Positions 26,600 to 34,545 of a stretch of DNA of 41,849 bases are shown one piece after another. The position numbers and the translations under genes are program-made. Origin of the DNA: an uncultured Saprospiraceae bacterium (GTDB lineage: Bacteria > Bacteroidota > Bacteroidia > Chitinophagales > Saprospiraceae); NCBI GenBank assembly GCA_937921555.1, contig CAKZUV010000172.1:1-41849 (forward strand), read 5' to 3'. The notes beneath the pieces are model-generated. The model was not told where the DNA came from. It did no database searches and worked only from the letters and a program-made list of their open reading frames with translations. The number at the start of each line of letters is the position of its first letter. Position 1 is the stretch's first letter.

Positions 26600-26634
26600 A
26601 AATACCGAAGTCCCCGGACTTTGGTATTTTTTTT
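26600..26634 (+). terminator. Rho-independent terminator of gyrB
   Basis: AAATACCGAAGTC / GACTTTGGTATTT stem with a CCCG loop, followed by a run of T. It lies between the convergent gyrB and glycosyltransferase genes. On the minus strand it is followed by a shorter T-run, so it may serve both. Confidence 0.85.
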
Positions 26635-26639
26635 GACAC

Positions 26640-27785
26640 TTACCGCACCACTCTCCCCTTCCAGCTATATTCCTTTTTCAGATTGGCCAGCAGACCGATA
26701 CCTGCCACGTAAAGGATGTGCAGAACTTGTGAAATCCAGAAGGTTTTTAGTAAATTGTTCCGGTCAAAAAAACGGGTCATCGTACTGAGCAACTGGTAAT
26801 CCATAAAAGATTTCACCAAAAACTGAACGATAAAAACACCAAACATTATTTTTCCAAAAAATGGAATCAACAGGAAACTAATCAGAATACTCCAGCAAAA
26901 AAAGAAGGTCATCGCCAGCATGAACGTCACCTGCCATTCCGGATAGGCGGCAGATTTAGAGGCCCAGCGTAATCGTTGACTGACAAAACTTTTCAGATCA
27001 GGCTGCGCGTAAGTGAAGGTGCAAGCCACAGGATTTTTCAAATAGCCAACGCTACCCGGAAACTGCCGGATTATTTTTTGCATCAATAGCATATCGTCGC
27101 CGGACGCCAGCTGATCAATTCCTGCGAAGCCATCCACCGCCTTGTACGCTGCCTTTTCGTAAGCCAGATTGGCACCGTTGCACATCCGCATAAAATCGCC
27201 TTCTATGCCTGCACCAGTAATCCCCATCATTCCCTGAAAATCCAGCGACTGAAATTTTTCCAGCGTATTTTTCTCCTCATAAAAATTAACGGGCGCTGCA
27301 ATAAATTTATGGTGTTGGGCTTCGTAAAAAGAGACCAGATAATTCAACCAGTCCGGATGCACCGTACAATCGGCGTCCGTGGTGACGATGAGTGTTCCAG
27401 TGGCCTGCTCAATGGCCGTTGCAATACCTATTTTTTTAAAAGACTGAATTTTGTTTCTGTCCACGTAGTCCGCCAGGGTGATAATTTTCAAATGCGAATA
27501 ATTTAACGCAGCGGCTATCTCACCCGTTTGATCGGTGGAATGATCATCGACCAATAAGACTTCGTAAAGTTTTGTTGGAAAATTTTGTTGGCAAACACTA
27601 TTAAGACAGGCAACGATATTTTCGGCCTCGTTGCGGGCGGGAATGATGACGGTGACTTTGGTTGTTGGTTGAAAGGAGACGGGAATTTCCCAAATGGGAA
27701 TTTGTTGCCAGAAACGGAGGTAGCGTCGCATCAGGCAGATGTAGTAGCCGGTCAATATTAAAGGAATTAAGAGCAGCCAGGTCAT
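26640..27785 (-). CDS. Family 2 glycosyltransferase, membrane-bound
   Basis: A 381-residue membrane glycosyltransferase. An N-terminal helix (about 2-18) is followed by a GT-A domain with VIIPARNEAENI (46-57), VDDHSTDQTGE (79-89), the DxD-like TTDADCTVHPDW, GDDMLLMQKII, and the acceptor-site motif QRLRWASK (QxxRW). Three or four helices follow (about 290-365). QxxRW marks processive or polyprenyl-related GT2 enzymes that build surface polysaccharides or glycolipids; donor and product are unknown. Its ATG overlaps the TGA of an upstream frame of uncertain status (ATGA). Confidence 0.9.
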   Translation of the reverse strand: MTWLLLIPLILTGYYICLMRRYLRFWQQIPIWEIPVSFQPTTKVTVIIPARNEAENIVACLNSVCQQNFPTKLYEVLLVDDHSTDQTGEIAAALNYSHLKIITLADYVDRNKIQSFKKIGIATAIEQATGTLIVTTDADCTVHPDWLNYLVSFYEAQHHKFIAAPVNFYEEKNTLEKFQSLDFQGMMGITGAGIEGDFMRMCNGANLAYEKAAYKAVDGFAGIDQLASGDDMLLMQKIIRQFPGSVGYLKNPVACTFTYAQPDLKSFVSQRLRWASKSAAYPEWQVTFMLAMTFFFCWSILISFLLIPFFGKIMFGVFIVQFLVKSFMDYQLLSTMTRFFDRNNLLKTFWISQVLHILYVAGIGLLANLKKEYSWKGRVVR

Positions 27786-27909
27786 CTGAATGATTGTGTT
27801 AAAACTACTTTATTTTTACAAAGATATTCAGATAGAATATGGTATCCAGCCGGGACAGGTAAAAATATATGCTGCATTTTAACATGAATTATTTCAAGCC
27901 CCGGAATTA

Positions 27910-27957
27910 CTTCTTTAATCTGCTCATCAAAAAATAATGCGACCTTCCTGGGGTCGG
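27910..27957 (-). repeat. GACC..GGTC hairpin repeat, partner copy
   Basis: On the minus strand GACCCCAGGAAGGTC is followed by GCATTATTTTTTGATGAGCA and GATTAAAGAAG, matching in order the third unit at 3409-3453 (GACC...GGTC, GCATTATTTTTTTTGACAAG, CAGATCGAAAAA). It fills part of the 189-bp gap between the small membrane protein gene and the glycosyltransferase. Confidence 0.65.
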
Positions 27958-27974
27958 CAAGCTCTCTAAGATTA

Positions 27975-28466
27975 TTAATCAAACAACTGTTCGTAATCGT
28001 CGCTGGAATTTTCTTCGGCTCTTTTTTGACGAATGGGTTCCGGTCTGCGTTTGGGAGGCAATTCCAGTTTTTCAAAATCTTCTTCGATGTCTTCCACCTC
28101 CTCGTAATCGACTATTTCTCCTTTGGTTTCAACGTCGTACTTTGATGCTATTTTTCGGACTTTTTTGCGCAGATAGGCTTTTCCAAATAAAAAACCTGCG
28201 ATAATCGGAAATCCAAAAACGGTCAGCATGATCGCCGCAATTCCCATCAGTGGATTTTCTTTCAGCATTTTAAAAACCCATTTCACGAAATCGGTAATCA
28301 CCGTATAGTCGATAATCGCCGCACCAATCAGCAATAGTGGCGACGCAAATACTAAAACCTGAAACGCTAATTTGGCTACCATAAATAATCCCCACAGGAC
28401 TAAAATTGCCACCAGGATTGCGCCAATCGCATTAAACGGATTTATATCAATTCTTCTTTGTGTCAT
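27975..28466 (-). CDS. Hypothetical small membrane protein
   Basis: A 163-residue protein when started at the ATG at 28466 (MTQRRIDINPF); upstream codons translate a copy of the dispersed repeat and were excluded. Two hydrophobic stretches lie at about 14-51 (AILVAILVLWGLFMVAKLAF and beyond) and 72-93 (MGIAAIMLTVFGFPIIAGFLFG). The C-terminal 60 residues are charged and probably cytoplasmic, with acidic EEVEDIEEDFEKLELPP and a basic-proline segment. No family was recognised; it may be co-transcribed with the glycosyltransferase downstream. Confidence 0.75.
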   Translation of the reverse strand: MTQRRIDINPFNAIGAILVAILVLWGLFMVAKLAFQVLVFASPLLLIGAAIIDYTVITDFVKWVFKMLKENPLMGIAAIMLTVFGFPIIAGFLFGKAYLRKKVRKIASKYDVETKGEIVDYEEVEDIEEDFEKLELPPKRRPEPIRQKRAEENSSDDYEQLFD

Positions 28467-28491
28467 AATTTTATGTTGAATCGTTGAGTCT

Positions 28492-28570
28492 ACTCTAAAG
28501 GTGATTTTCGCGCAGAGAAGCAGAGGACGCTGAGCGATCATGTATACCTTTTATTGCGAAGATGGTAGCA
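28492..28570 (+). repeat. Dispersed CGCGCAAAG repeat, copy 3
   Basis: CTCTAAAGGTGATTTTCGCG, then CAGAGAAGCAGAGGACGC, TGAGCGATCATGTATACC and TTTTATTGCGAAGATGG. Same block order as copies 4-6. Intergenic, between the small membrane protein gene and the MsbA-like gene. Confidence 0.8.
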
Positions 28571-28731
28571 GGTTTATTTCCAGGAATAAAAAGCTACCAA
28601 ACCAATATTAAAATCTTGCGGGGGCCTTACTTCAAGATAACTATAAATTTAAGCAATTGTTCTCAAAAAGCAAGAACGATTAGACCAGGAACGGGTTTTC
28701 GGGGATAAAAGAAGGCGTTTTTTAGTTGAAA

Positions 28732-30483
28732 TTACTGCTCTACCTGTAAAAACTGCATCTCGTACAATTCGCGGTAATGACCATTTTCTAGCTGTAATAA
28801 TTGTTCGTGCGGACCGTATTCGATGATCCGGCCTTTGTCCAGCACCAGGATATTGTCCGCGTGGCGAATGGTAGAAAGCCGGTGAGCGATGATAATTGAA
28901 GTCCGTTTGGCAATCAGTTTTTCGATGGCGTATTGGATGACGGATTCCGTCTCAGAGTCAATCGAAGAGGTCGCCTCGTCCAGAATGAGAATATCGGGAT
29001 CGAAAACCAGCGCACGGACAAAGGAAATTAGTTGTCGCTGTCCCATCGATAAGGTCGCGCCCCTTTCCATCACATCGTACTGATAACCACCGGGAAGTTT
29101 TTCGATAAATTCGTGGGCGCCAATTAATTTTGCGGCCTCCAGCACCTGCTCTTCGGTAATCCGGTCATCCCGCAGCGTGATATTGTCGTACACCGTTCCT
29201 GTAAACAAAAATACGTCCTGTAAAACGACCGCAAGCCGGTTACGCAGGGCTTGTAATTCGTAATCCCGGATATTGATTTCGTCGATTTTGATCTCCCCTT
29301 TTTGGGTTTCGTAGAAACGGCTGAGGATATTAATGATCGTGGATTTACCGGAACCGGTACTGCCGACGATGGCCAACGTTTGTCCGGCTTCGATTGTAAA
29401 ATTCAGATTCTTTAGTACGTAGTCTTTGGCCAGATACGCAAAAGAAACGTCCTTGAATTCAATACGACCTTTGAGTTTTTCTATTTTTTGGGTGCCTTTA
29501 TCTTCGATTACCTGATCCATATCCAGCAAATTAAATACCCGTTCGGCGGCGACCATTCCCATCTGGAGCGTATTGAATTTATCGGCCAGCATCCGGATCG
29601 GACGGAAAAGCATGGACAGGTAGATTGGGAAAGCGATGAGTACCCCCAGTGATATTTGTCCGCTGATCACACCTCTGGCGCCCCACCAGACCATCAGTCC
29701 CAGGGCGGCGGCAGAGATAATTTCTACCACGGGAAAAAATACCGCGTAGTATAAAATGGCTTTGAGGTTCGCGCCGGTATAAGCCTGATTGATCTCTTTG
29801 AATTTTTGCATCTCGTCCTCCTCTGCATTGAAAATCTGGACGATCCGCATTCCGGTAATCCGCTCCTGCAAGAAGGCATTCATTTTAGAAATTTGCGTTC
29901 TGACGCGCTGGTAACTGGCTTTTACTTTTTCTTTAAAAATATAACTCGCCAGAATCAGAAAAGGAACCACCGTAATACAGACCAGGGTCAGTTGCCAACT
30001 CGTGTACAACATCACAGCCAGCACTGCCACGAGTGTAAACATATCCGCAATGATGGTAATGGCGCCCTGCGAAAAAACGGTATTGATCGTTTCAATATCA
30101 TTAATGGTACGGGTCGTAATCGTTCCGATTGGTGTTTTGTCAAAAAAATTAAGCCGGAGATTAGTGATGTGTTTAAAAACCCGAATCCGCAAATCTCGGA
30201 TCACCGATTGTCCGAGCCAGTTACTGGAATAGATAAACAGATAATTCATACCTACTTCCACCAGTAACACGGCACAGAATATAAGTGCCATCATGCCTAG
30301 TCCGTCCAGATCATACTTAAAAATATAATCATCAACCATCCGCTGAATCAGGTACGGTCGTACGACGGCCAGGGGCGCCAGCACAACGGTGAGCGAGGTG
30401 GCGAGTATAAAAATTTTACGGTAAGGTGTGGCCAATCGCAAAATTCTTCCCAGCAGTTTAAAATCTATTTTATTCTGATCCAT
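28732..30483 (-). CDS. ABC exporter, fused permease/ATPase (MsbA-like)
   Basis: A 583-residue half-transporter. Six membrane helices occupy about 20-310, and the nucleotide-binding domain about 340-580 has Walker A GSTGSGKST (374-382), signature LSMGQ (478-482) and Walker B ILILDE (498-503) followed by ATSSIDS. Homodimers of this type flip lipids, lipid A precursors or drugs. The substrate cannot be told from sequence, so msbA is not assigned. It is a single gene with its own promoter box (30494-30501). Confidence 0.92.
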   Translation of the reverse strand: MDQNKIDFKLLGRILRLATPYRKIFILATSLTVVLAPLAVVRPYLIQRMVDDYIFKYDLDGLGMMALIFCAVLLVEVGMNYLFIYSSNWLGQSVIRDLRIRVFKHITNLRLNFFDKTPIGTITTRTINDIETINTVFSQGAITIIADMFTLVAVLAVMLYTSWQLTLVCITVVPFLILASYIFKEKVKASYQRVRTQISKMNAFLQERITGMRIVQIFNAEEDEMQKFKEINQAYTGANLKAILYYAVFFPVVEIISAAALGLMVWWGARGVISGQISLGVLIAFPIYLSMLFRPIRMLADKFNTLQMGMVAAERVFNLLDMDQVIEDKGTQKIEKLKGRIEFKDVSFAYLAKDYVLKNLNFTIEAGQTLAIVGSTGSGKSTIINILSRFYETQKGEIKIDEINIRDYELQALRNRLAVVLQDVFLFTGTVYDNITLRDDRITEEQVLEAAKLIGAHEFIEKLPGGYQYDVMERGATLSMGQRQLISFVRALVFDPDILILDEATSSIDSETESVIQYAIEKLIAKRTSIIIAHRLSTIRHADNILVLDKGRIIEYGPHEQLLQLENGHYRELYEMQFLQVEQ

Positions 30484-30493
30484 AAATTGAGCG

Positions 30494-30501
30494 CAAAGAT
30501 A
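30494..30501 (-). promoter_or_regulatory. -7 box TATCTTTG of the ABC exporter gene
   Basis: Exact TAnnTTTG consensus on the minus strand, 10 bp before the start codon at 30483. The sequence TATCTTTGC is the same as before the DMT gene. TTTG elements upstream are closer than usual for a -33 box. Confidence 0.55.
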
Positions 30502-30613
30502 GTTGATTTATCAAACAACAGGAATAGGTAATGGTTTTCGCTGCGACTACAGATTTGAAGGAAGAGCTAACTGGCAAAAAATATACAGCCCCTCCAACCT
30601 TTTATACACTGAG

Positions 30614-30728
30614 CCTGCTTTAAAAAGTGTTTTTCGCGCAGAGGAGCAGAGAACCATCCCTTTGGGAGGCAGGCGCTGAGCGATCGTGTATATCTTTACC
30701 GTGTATACCTTTTATCGCAAAGATGGTA
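30614..30728 (+). repeat. Dispersed CGCGCAAAG repeat, copy 4 (rearranged)
   Basis: CTGCTTTAAAAAGTGTTTTT, CGCGCAGAGGAGCAGAGAAC, then an insertion CATCCCTTTGGGAGGCAGG, then CGCTGAGCGATCGTGTATAT and CTTTAC. The end block is present twice (CGTGTATATCTTTAC, then CGTGTATACCTTTTATCGC), so this copy carries an insertion and an internal duplication. Confidence 0.75.
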
Positions 30729-30819
30729 TGTAATTAATTTTATTAAATGCGTTCCCAGGCTTTAGTTTTTCTAGTTTTTAGAGGGAGCTCTACACTCAAA
30801 AAAGATATTCTATCATCAT

Positions 30820-30840
30820 CAAAAACAGGAGCCTGCTCCT
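30820..30840 (-). terminator. Putative terminator of radC
   Basis: On the minus strand AGGAGC-AG-GCTCCT follows directly after the radC stop codon and is followed by G and a run of T. The stem is short (5-6 bp) and the loop tight, so the call is moderate. Confidence 0.5.
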
Positions 30841-31539
30841 TTACAATTTACCTTCGTCGGCAAAACTATAATATCCGCGATCAGAAATAATCAGATGGTC
30901 CAGTACCTGGGTATCCAGAAATTTACCTGCTTCTTTCAGTTTCCGGGTCAGCGATATATCTGCCTGACTGGGCGTCAAACCACCGGAGGGGTGATTGTGA
31001 AACAGCATCACCGAAGAAGCTCTTTTTTCCAGCGCTTTATTAAAAATCATTTTGGCGTCCACCATTGTGCCCGATACGCCTCCACTGCTGATCCTGGCTC
31101 TGCCCAAAATACGATTGGCGCGGTTGAGCAACAGTACCCAGAATTCTTCGTGCGGTAAATCCTGAATCATGGGCGCCATTTCCCGGTAGGCATCCTGGCT
31201 GCTGCGGATTTGTGGTTTTTCGCGCAAATCAGAGAGCTGACGACGACGGCCTAATTCGAGTGCAGCGATAATTGTGATGGCCTTGGCTTCTCCGATTCCT
31301 TTAAATTTCCTGAGGTCCAGTACGGTGCTTTTTCCGAGTTCATTCAAATTATGGTTTTTACTTTGTAAGACCAGTTGCGCCAGTCCAACGGCTGATAATT
31401 CCCGGCTGCCCGATCCCATTAAGATGGCAATCAGTTCTGCGTCGGAGAGATTTTGTTTGCCTTGTAACAGTAGTTTTTCGCGGGGACGGTCGGCTTCGGC
31501 CCAGGCTTTGATGGAAATTTTATTGATGTATTGGTTCAT
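30841..31539 (-). CDS. radC: RadC family JAB-domain protein
   Basis: A 232-residue protein when started at the ATG at 31539 (MNQYINKISIKAWAEADRPRE); a longer frame to 31653 only translates a repeat copy. The N-terminal part has RPREKLLLQGKQNLSDAELIAILMGSGS and a helix-hairpin-helix-like FKGIGEAKAITIIAALELG. The C-terminal JAB/MPN metalloprotease-like domain has FHNHPSGGLTPSQAD with the His-x-His...Asp zinc ligands. RadC was once linked to DNA repair, but its biochemical function is unsettled. It is a single gene between dispersed repeats. Confidence 0.92.
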   Translation of the reverse strand: MNQYINKISIKAWAEADRPREKLLLQGKQNLSDAELIAILMGSGSRELSAVGLAQLVLQSKNHNLNELGKSTVLDLRKFKGIGEAKAITIIAALELGRRRQLSDLREKPQIRSSQDAYREMAPMIQDLPHEEFWVLLLNRANRILGRARISSGGVSGTMVDAKMIFNKALEKRASSVMLFHNHPSGGLTPSQADISLTRKLKEAGKFLDTQVLDHLIISDRGYYSFADEGKL

Positions 31540-31547
31540 TTTTTTGT

Positions 31548-31627
31548 TGATTTGTTGAACTTGCTCTAAATAGTGTTTGTCGCGCAAAGAACGCGGAGAC
31601 GCTTTATCGTGTATATCTTTTATTGTT
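31548..31627 (+). repeat. Dispersed CGCGCAAAG repeat, copy 5
   Basis: An 80-bp copy starting TGATTTGTTGAACTTGCTCT and ending CGTGTATATCTTTTATTGTT. It differs from copy 6 (31701-31780) at two positions and begins 8 bp upstream of the radC start, so it forms the radC leader or promoter region. Confidence 0.9.
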
Positions 31628-31700
31628 AAAAAACTGTATTGTATTTTTATCAATAACTTTCAATATTTTCGTTTTTCTAGTTCTAGATCAGACGATTTCC

Positions 31701-31780
31701 TGATTTGTTGAACTTGCTCTAAATAGTGTTTGTCGCGCAAAGAACGCAGAGACCCTTTATCGTGTATATCTTTTATTGTT
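31701..31780 (+). repeat. Dispersed CGCGCAAAG repeat, copy 6
   Basis: An 80-bp direct repeat of copy 5, 153 bp away in the same orientation, differing by GCAGAGACCC against GCGGAGACGC. It lies about 70 bp past the stop of the first PUR-family gene. Confidence 0.9.
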
Positions 31781-31850
31781 GGCCAGTTGACTGCTCTTCA
31801 ACGTATATGAAAATTGTATTGAAAAGCAGCCAACCGGCTAACCAACTACC

Positions 31851-32273
31851 TCAGAGAATATACTTTTCTTCCAGTCTGAGTTTTACAATCCGGGCATGAA
31901 TGGCGGTTTCTGTTCTGCCTAAAATTTCGGATAGTTCGGTGAGGTTTTTTTCGTCCGCAAAATTAATTTCCAGGATTTCTTCTGCTTCTTTGGTCCAGGG
32001 TTTGGAGGCGTTTGGAAAACTTTTAAGGGTTTCTGCGTTTCGCTTTTCTTCTCCTGTTTTTTTGAAATTAATAACGGATCGCATCAGCGCCATGGAGAAA
32101 TCTTTCATCTCATTTTCAAAAACGGTAATTCCCTTGTTTCTAAATTCTCCGGTTTTATCCTTCCGGGAAATATTAATATTCAGGTAACTGGCACCTTTTT
32201 TTGTTTGTCTGATGTTAAAAAAATAAGTGCGGTCTCCGGCGGAGAAATAGTTAGAAGGTTGGGTGGTATTCAT
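31851..32273 (-). CDS. PUR-family DNA/RNA-binding protein with C-terminal helix-turn-helix
   Basis: A 140-residue protein. The N-terminal part (about 12-75; RTYFFNIRQTKKGASYLNINIS, GITVFENEMKDF) matches the PUR-alpha-like/DUF3276 fold of single-strand nucleic-acid-binding proteins in Bacteroidota. Residues about 90-140 look like a SANT/Myb-like helix-turn-helix: PWTKEAEEIL, LTELSEILGRTETAI and HARIVKLRL. It is a paralogue of the gene at 32360-32794 with the same layout. A role in transcription or nucleic-acid binding is inferred; the targets are unknown. Confidence 0.85.
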   Translation of the reverse strand: MNTTQPSNYFSAGDRTYFFNIRQTKKGASYLNINISRKDKTGEFRNKGITVFENEMKDFSMALMRSVINFKKTGEEKRNAETLKSFPNASKPWTKEAEEILEINFADEKNLTELSEILGRTETAIHARIVKLRLEEKYIL

Positions 32274-32307
32274 AATCGTATGTTTTTAAATTTTTTAAAA
32301 AAAGAAT

Positions 32308-32340
32308 AAAAAAGCTACCGGATTTGACCCCGGTAGTTTT
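32308..32340 (-). terminator. Terminator between the two PUR-family genes
   Basis: On the minus strand CTACCGG-GGTCAAAT-CCGGTAG is followed by CTTTTTTATTC. It lies 20 bp past the stop of the upstream PUR gene and 35 bp before the start of the next, so the paralogues are probably separate transcripts, or the second is reached only by read-through. Confidence 0.8.
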
Positions 32341-32361
32341 AAGAGCTTGTCTAAAATGTTT
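32339..32361 (+). repeat. Trace of the AGAGCTTGTC element
   Basis: TTAAGAGCTTGTCTAAAATG shares the left end of the element at 38514-38569. It overlaps the stop codon region of the second PUR gene and abuts the terminator. Only the left end is present. Confidence 0.35.
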
Positions 32362-32794
32362 AGAGGGTAGCAGCAGTGTACTTGGGATCAAGTTGCAGCT
32401 TTTCGATTCTGGCAATAATGGCATTTTCGTTGCGTCCCAGTTCCTGGGCAATCTCGATGATTTCCATTTCCTGCACATAAAAATCAGTCAGGGTTTTGTC
32501 TTCTGCTTTGCTCCACGGAGCGAAAGCATTGGGATATTTTTCGCGGGCTGTTTCGATGAGCGCTTCGCGGCCCGTCTGCCGGAAATTAATCATGGCCCGC
32601 ATGATTCCTTCTCCGAATTTTACGATCTCGTGTTCCATCACGGTAATTCGATCACGCTTGTAAGTTCCGTCTTCCTGCTTTTGGGTAATGTTGATGGTGA
32701 GGTAGGCGTTGCCCTTTTCAGATTGTTTGATATCAAAAAAGAAACTACGGTTACCTGATCTGATGAGTTCGGTGTGCAATGGTTTGATTTGCAT
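32360..32794 (-). CDS. PUR-family DNA/RNA-binding protein with C-terminal helix-turn-helix, paralogue
   Basis: A 144-residue protein when started at the ATG at 32794 (MQIKPLHTELIRSG); the upstream in-frame extension is AT-rich and lacks the family pattern. The PUR-like domain has RSFFFDIKQSEKGNAYLTINI and RITVMEHEIVKFGEGI; the C-terminal HTH-like part has PWSKAEDKTLTDFY, IAQELGRNENAI and IARIEKLQLDPKY. The layout matches the downstream paralogue, and the two are separated by a terminator. Single-strand nucleic-acid binding is expected from the family; the C-terminal segment suggests a DNA-binding regulator. Confidence 0.85.
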   Translation of the reverse strand: MQIKPLHTELIRSGNRSFFFDIKQSEKGNAYLTINITQKQEDGTYKRDRITVMEHEIVKFGEGIMRAMINFRQTGREALIETAREKYPNAFAPWSKAEDKTLTDFYVQEMEIIEIAQELGRNENAIIARIEKLQLDPKYTAATL

Positions 32795-32976
32795 GTTGTT
32801 GAATTTAAAAATTAGTTTGAAATAAAAGTGTCGGTACTTAGATGCTCGACTTTTAAAAATTCCATAAAATATTTTCAAAAAAAATTAAAATCCAAAAACA
32901 AAAATGTCGCAACCCACTGAATTTCAGCGAATTACGACACAATATTTTTTTCAGAAAAAACTAAATAATTTCTATC

Positions 32977-34545
32977 TTAGCGGACTACCACCAACTTCTG
33001 AGAGATTTTTTTACCATCCGTTTCCATCACGAGAAGATACGTTCCAATCGCTAAATCACTCACCTGCACCTGTGTGGCGTGGTTGCCGGCCATCTGCGCA
33101 GCGGACTGCCGGATACTTTTCACCTGCTTGCCTTCCAGCGTGTATAGTCCAAGACTGAGATCAGCCGGGGCGGGCAAGTAATAGCTGATCCGTACTTCGT
33201 CGTTGACCGGATTCGGAACCGGATTATATAATTTTACACTATTGTCAATTGCAATTTCTTCGATGTTCGTCAGCTCACCTCCAATGTCAATCAATTCGTC
33301 TCCTTCCTGATACGGCACCCAATTGAGCGCGATGATGTACATTTCATCCGTCGTACTTTCTCCCCACGTAACAAATGCAGGAGGATTGTTTGGGTTCAAT
33401 GGATTGTCAACCGTATTATCGTACGTTGCCAAAACGTGCATGACCGAGCCGCTCGGAATCTTCTGCATCCGGTCAAAAGTATAAGCCCCCTGCCAGTTAA
33501 AATCCCAATCTTCTATTTTGACCAGGTTGATCGTATCATTGGAAGGCGTCACCGCAAATACTTCCCAGTCGCGACAAAGCAAATGTGCGTGCGGATAGAT
33601 AGAAAACAAACTGATATCCTGATTGATGGGATAACGACCGTGGAAAGATTTTGTCTGATTGGGCTGCATAAAAAACTCATTCCAGCCACTTGGTAAAATA
33701 TTGGGCAAGACCAAACTCAGCTGAATGGGTCGCTCAATCGGATCACTGGATTCTTTAAAAAAGATATTCAGAGAAGACTGATCTGTTTCTTCGGTTGGCG
33801 TCGGCGCGTAGTGTACCTGTACCAGAACGTCCGCATTAGCGGGCAATATTTCCCCAATACCCTGCGGGTAACGAATCGTCTGAATACCGGGCGTGTATCC
33901 CGTACTGAAATCCGGAATACCAATACCAAAATCCCCGTAAGAAAAATAACCGTATTCGGGAGTCTGAGCATCCATGGCGGCCCCCGCTCCGGTTTCATCA
34001 AATGCGATCAAAGCATGGTGTACCACTTTCGCATTACCGGGTCGGAATTCAATCGCAGCCAGTTCGCGGTCCTGCATTTCACTGGTGGGTAAAACAAATA
34101 CCCGGTAGTCGTCTTCGTTGTTACCGGCGATGGTATAAGATTGCGACATTTCCAGTACCAGATCGGGGGTGCCGAGTTGAGAACCGTCGGGAAATTCCGA
34201 TGCGGGAGGTTCGTTGGCGGGGTCGCCCTGTGGCGTTCCATTGTCCACCCAGTTTCTGATAAGCTGGATCTCCTCGTCACTTAATCCTTTTTCTCCCACA
34301 AAAGTACTATAGTCGCGATCCGGTTTCCAGGGCGGCATATATTTTATTTCAGTTACGTAGGCGATGGTCTGGGCCCACTGGCTCACTTCCGTGTAATTGG
34401 TCAGCGGCATCGGTCCGATCTCTCCGGTCCGGTGACAGGTTGTACAATTATTGTAAATGATGGGCGCAATATCTTCACTGAAGGTTTGGGCGGTCATTAA
34501 ATTCAGGGTAAAGCAGAAAGTAAGTAATAGTATTAATCGCTTCAT
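32977..34545 (-). CDS. Secreted cytochrome c / copper type II monooxygenase-like protein with T9SS sorting domain
   Basis: A 522-residue exported protein with four parts. Residues 1-19 are a signal peptide. About 20-105 is a cytochrome c domain with heme motif CTTCH (34-38). About 125-425 resembles the copper type II, ascorbate-dependent monooxygenase fold (PHM/DBH family): His176-His177 in KVVHHALIAFD and His245 in VQVHYAP fit the first copper site, His319 and His321 in YPHAHLL and Met369 in GSVMHVLATYDNT fit the second. Residues about 436-522 are a type A T9SS C-terminal domain (NPVPNPVNDEVRISY ... GTYLLVMETDGKKISQKLVV), so the protein is exported to the cell surface. The substrate is unknown; activity is inferred from ligand conservation. 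Confidence 0.88.
   Translation of the reverse strand: MKRLILLLTFCFTLNLMTAQTFSEDIAPIIYNNCTTCHRTGEIGPMPLTNYTEVSQWAQTIAYVTEIKYMPPWKPDRDYSTFVGEKGLSDEEIQLIRNWVDNGTPQGDPANEPPASEFPDGSQLGTPDLVLEMSQSYTIAGNNEDDYRVFVLPTSEMQDRELAAIEFRPGNAKVVHHALIAFDETGAGAAMDAQTPEYGYFSYGDFGIGIPDFSTGYTPGIQTIRYPQGIGEILPANADVLVQVHYAPTPTEETDQSSLNIFFKESSDPIERPIQLSLVLPNILPSGWNEFFMQPNQTKSFHGRYPINQDISLFSIYPHAHLLCRDWEVFAVTPSNDTINLVKIEDWDFNWQGAYTFDRMQKIPSGSVMHVLATYDNTVDNPLNPNNPPAFVTWGESTTDEMYIIALNWVPYQEGDELIDIGGELTNIEEIAIDNSVKLYNPVPNPVNDEVRISYYLPAPADLSLGLYTLEGKQVKSIRQSAAQMAGNHATQVQVSDLAIGTYLLVMETDGKKISQKLVVVR

Larger units (their letters stand above)
30484..30840. other. Intergenic region with repeat copy 4
   Basis: A 357-bp gap between the exporter and radC, both on the minus strand. 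It contains the exporter's -7 box (30494-30501), repeat copy 4 (30614-30728) and the radC terminator hairpin. Nothing else was recognised. Confidence 0.6.
31540..31850. other. Intergenic region upstream of radC with a repeat pair
   Basis: This 311-bp gap holds two near-identical 80-bp repeats (31548-31627 and 31701-31780) with about 70 bp of AT-rich spacer between them. No independent promoter for radC could be picked out. Confidence 0.7.

Noticed and set aside
28467-28541. Upstream extension of the small membrane protein
   Set aside because: It translates repeat copy 3; the ATG at 28466 begins the plausible protein.
31540-31653. Upstream extension of radC
   Set aside because: The added 38 residues translate a dispersed repeat copy; known RadC proteins start near the ATG at 31539.
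31548-31780. Insertion sequence or integron cassette
   Set aside because: There is no transposase or integrase frame, and the copies lack inverted ends or target duplications.
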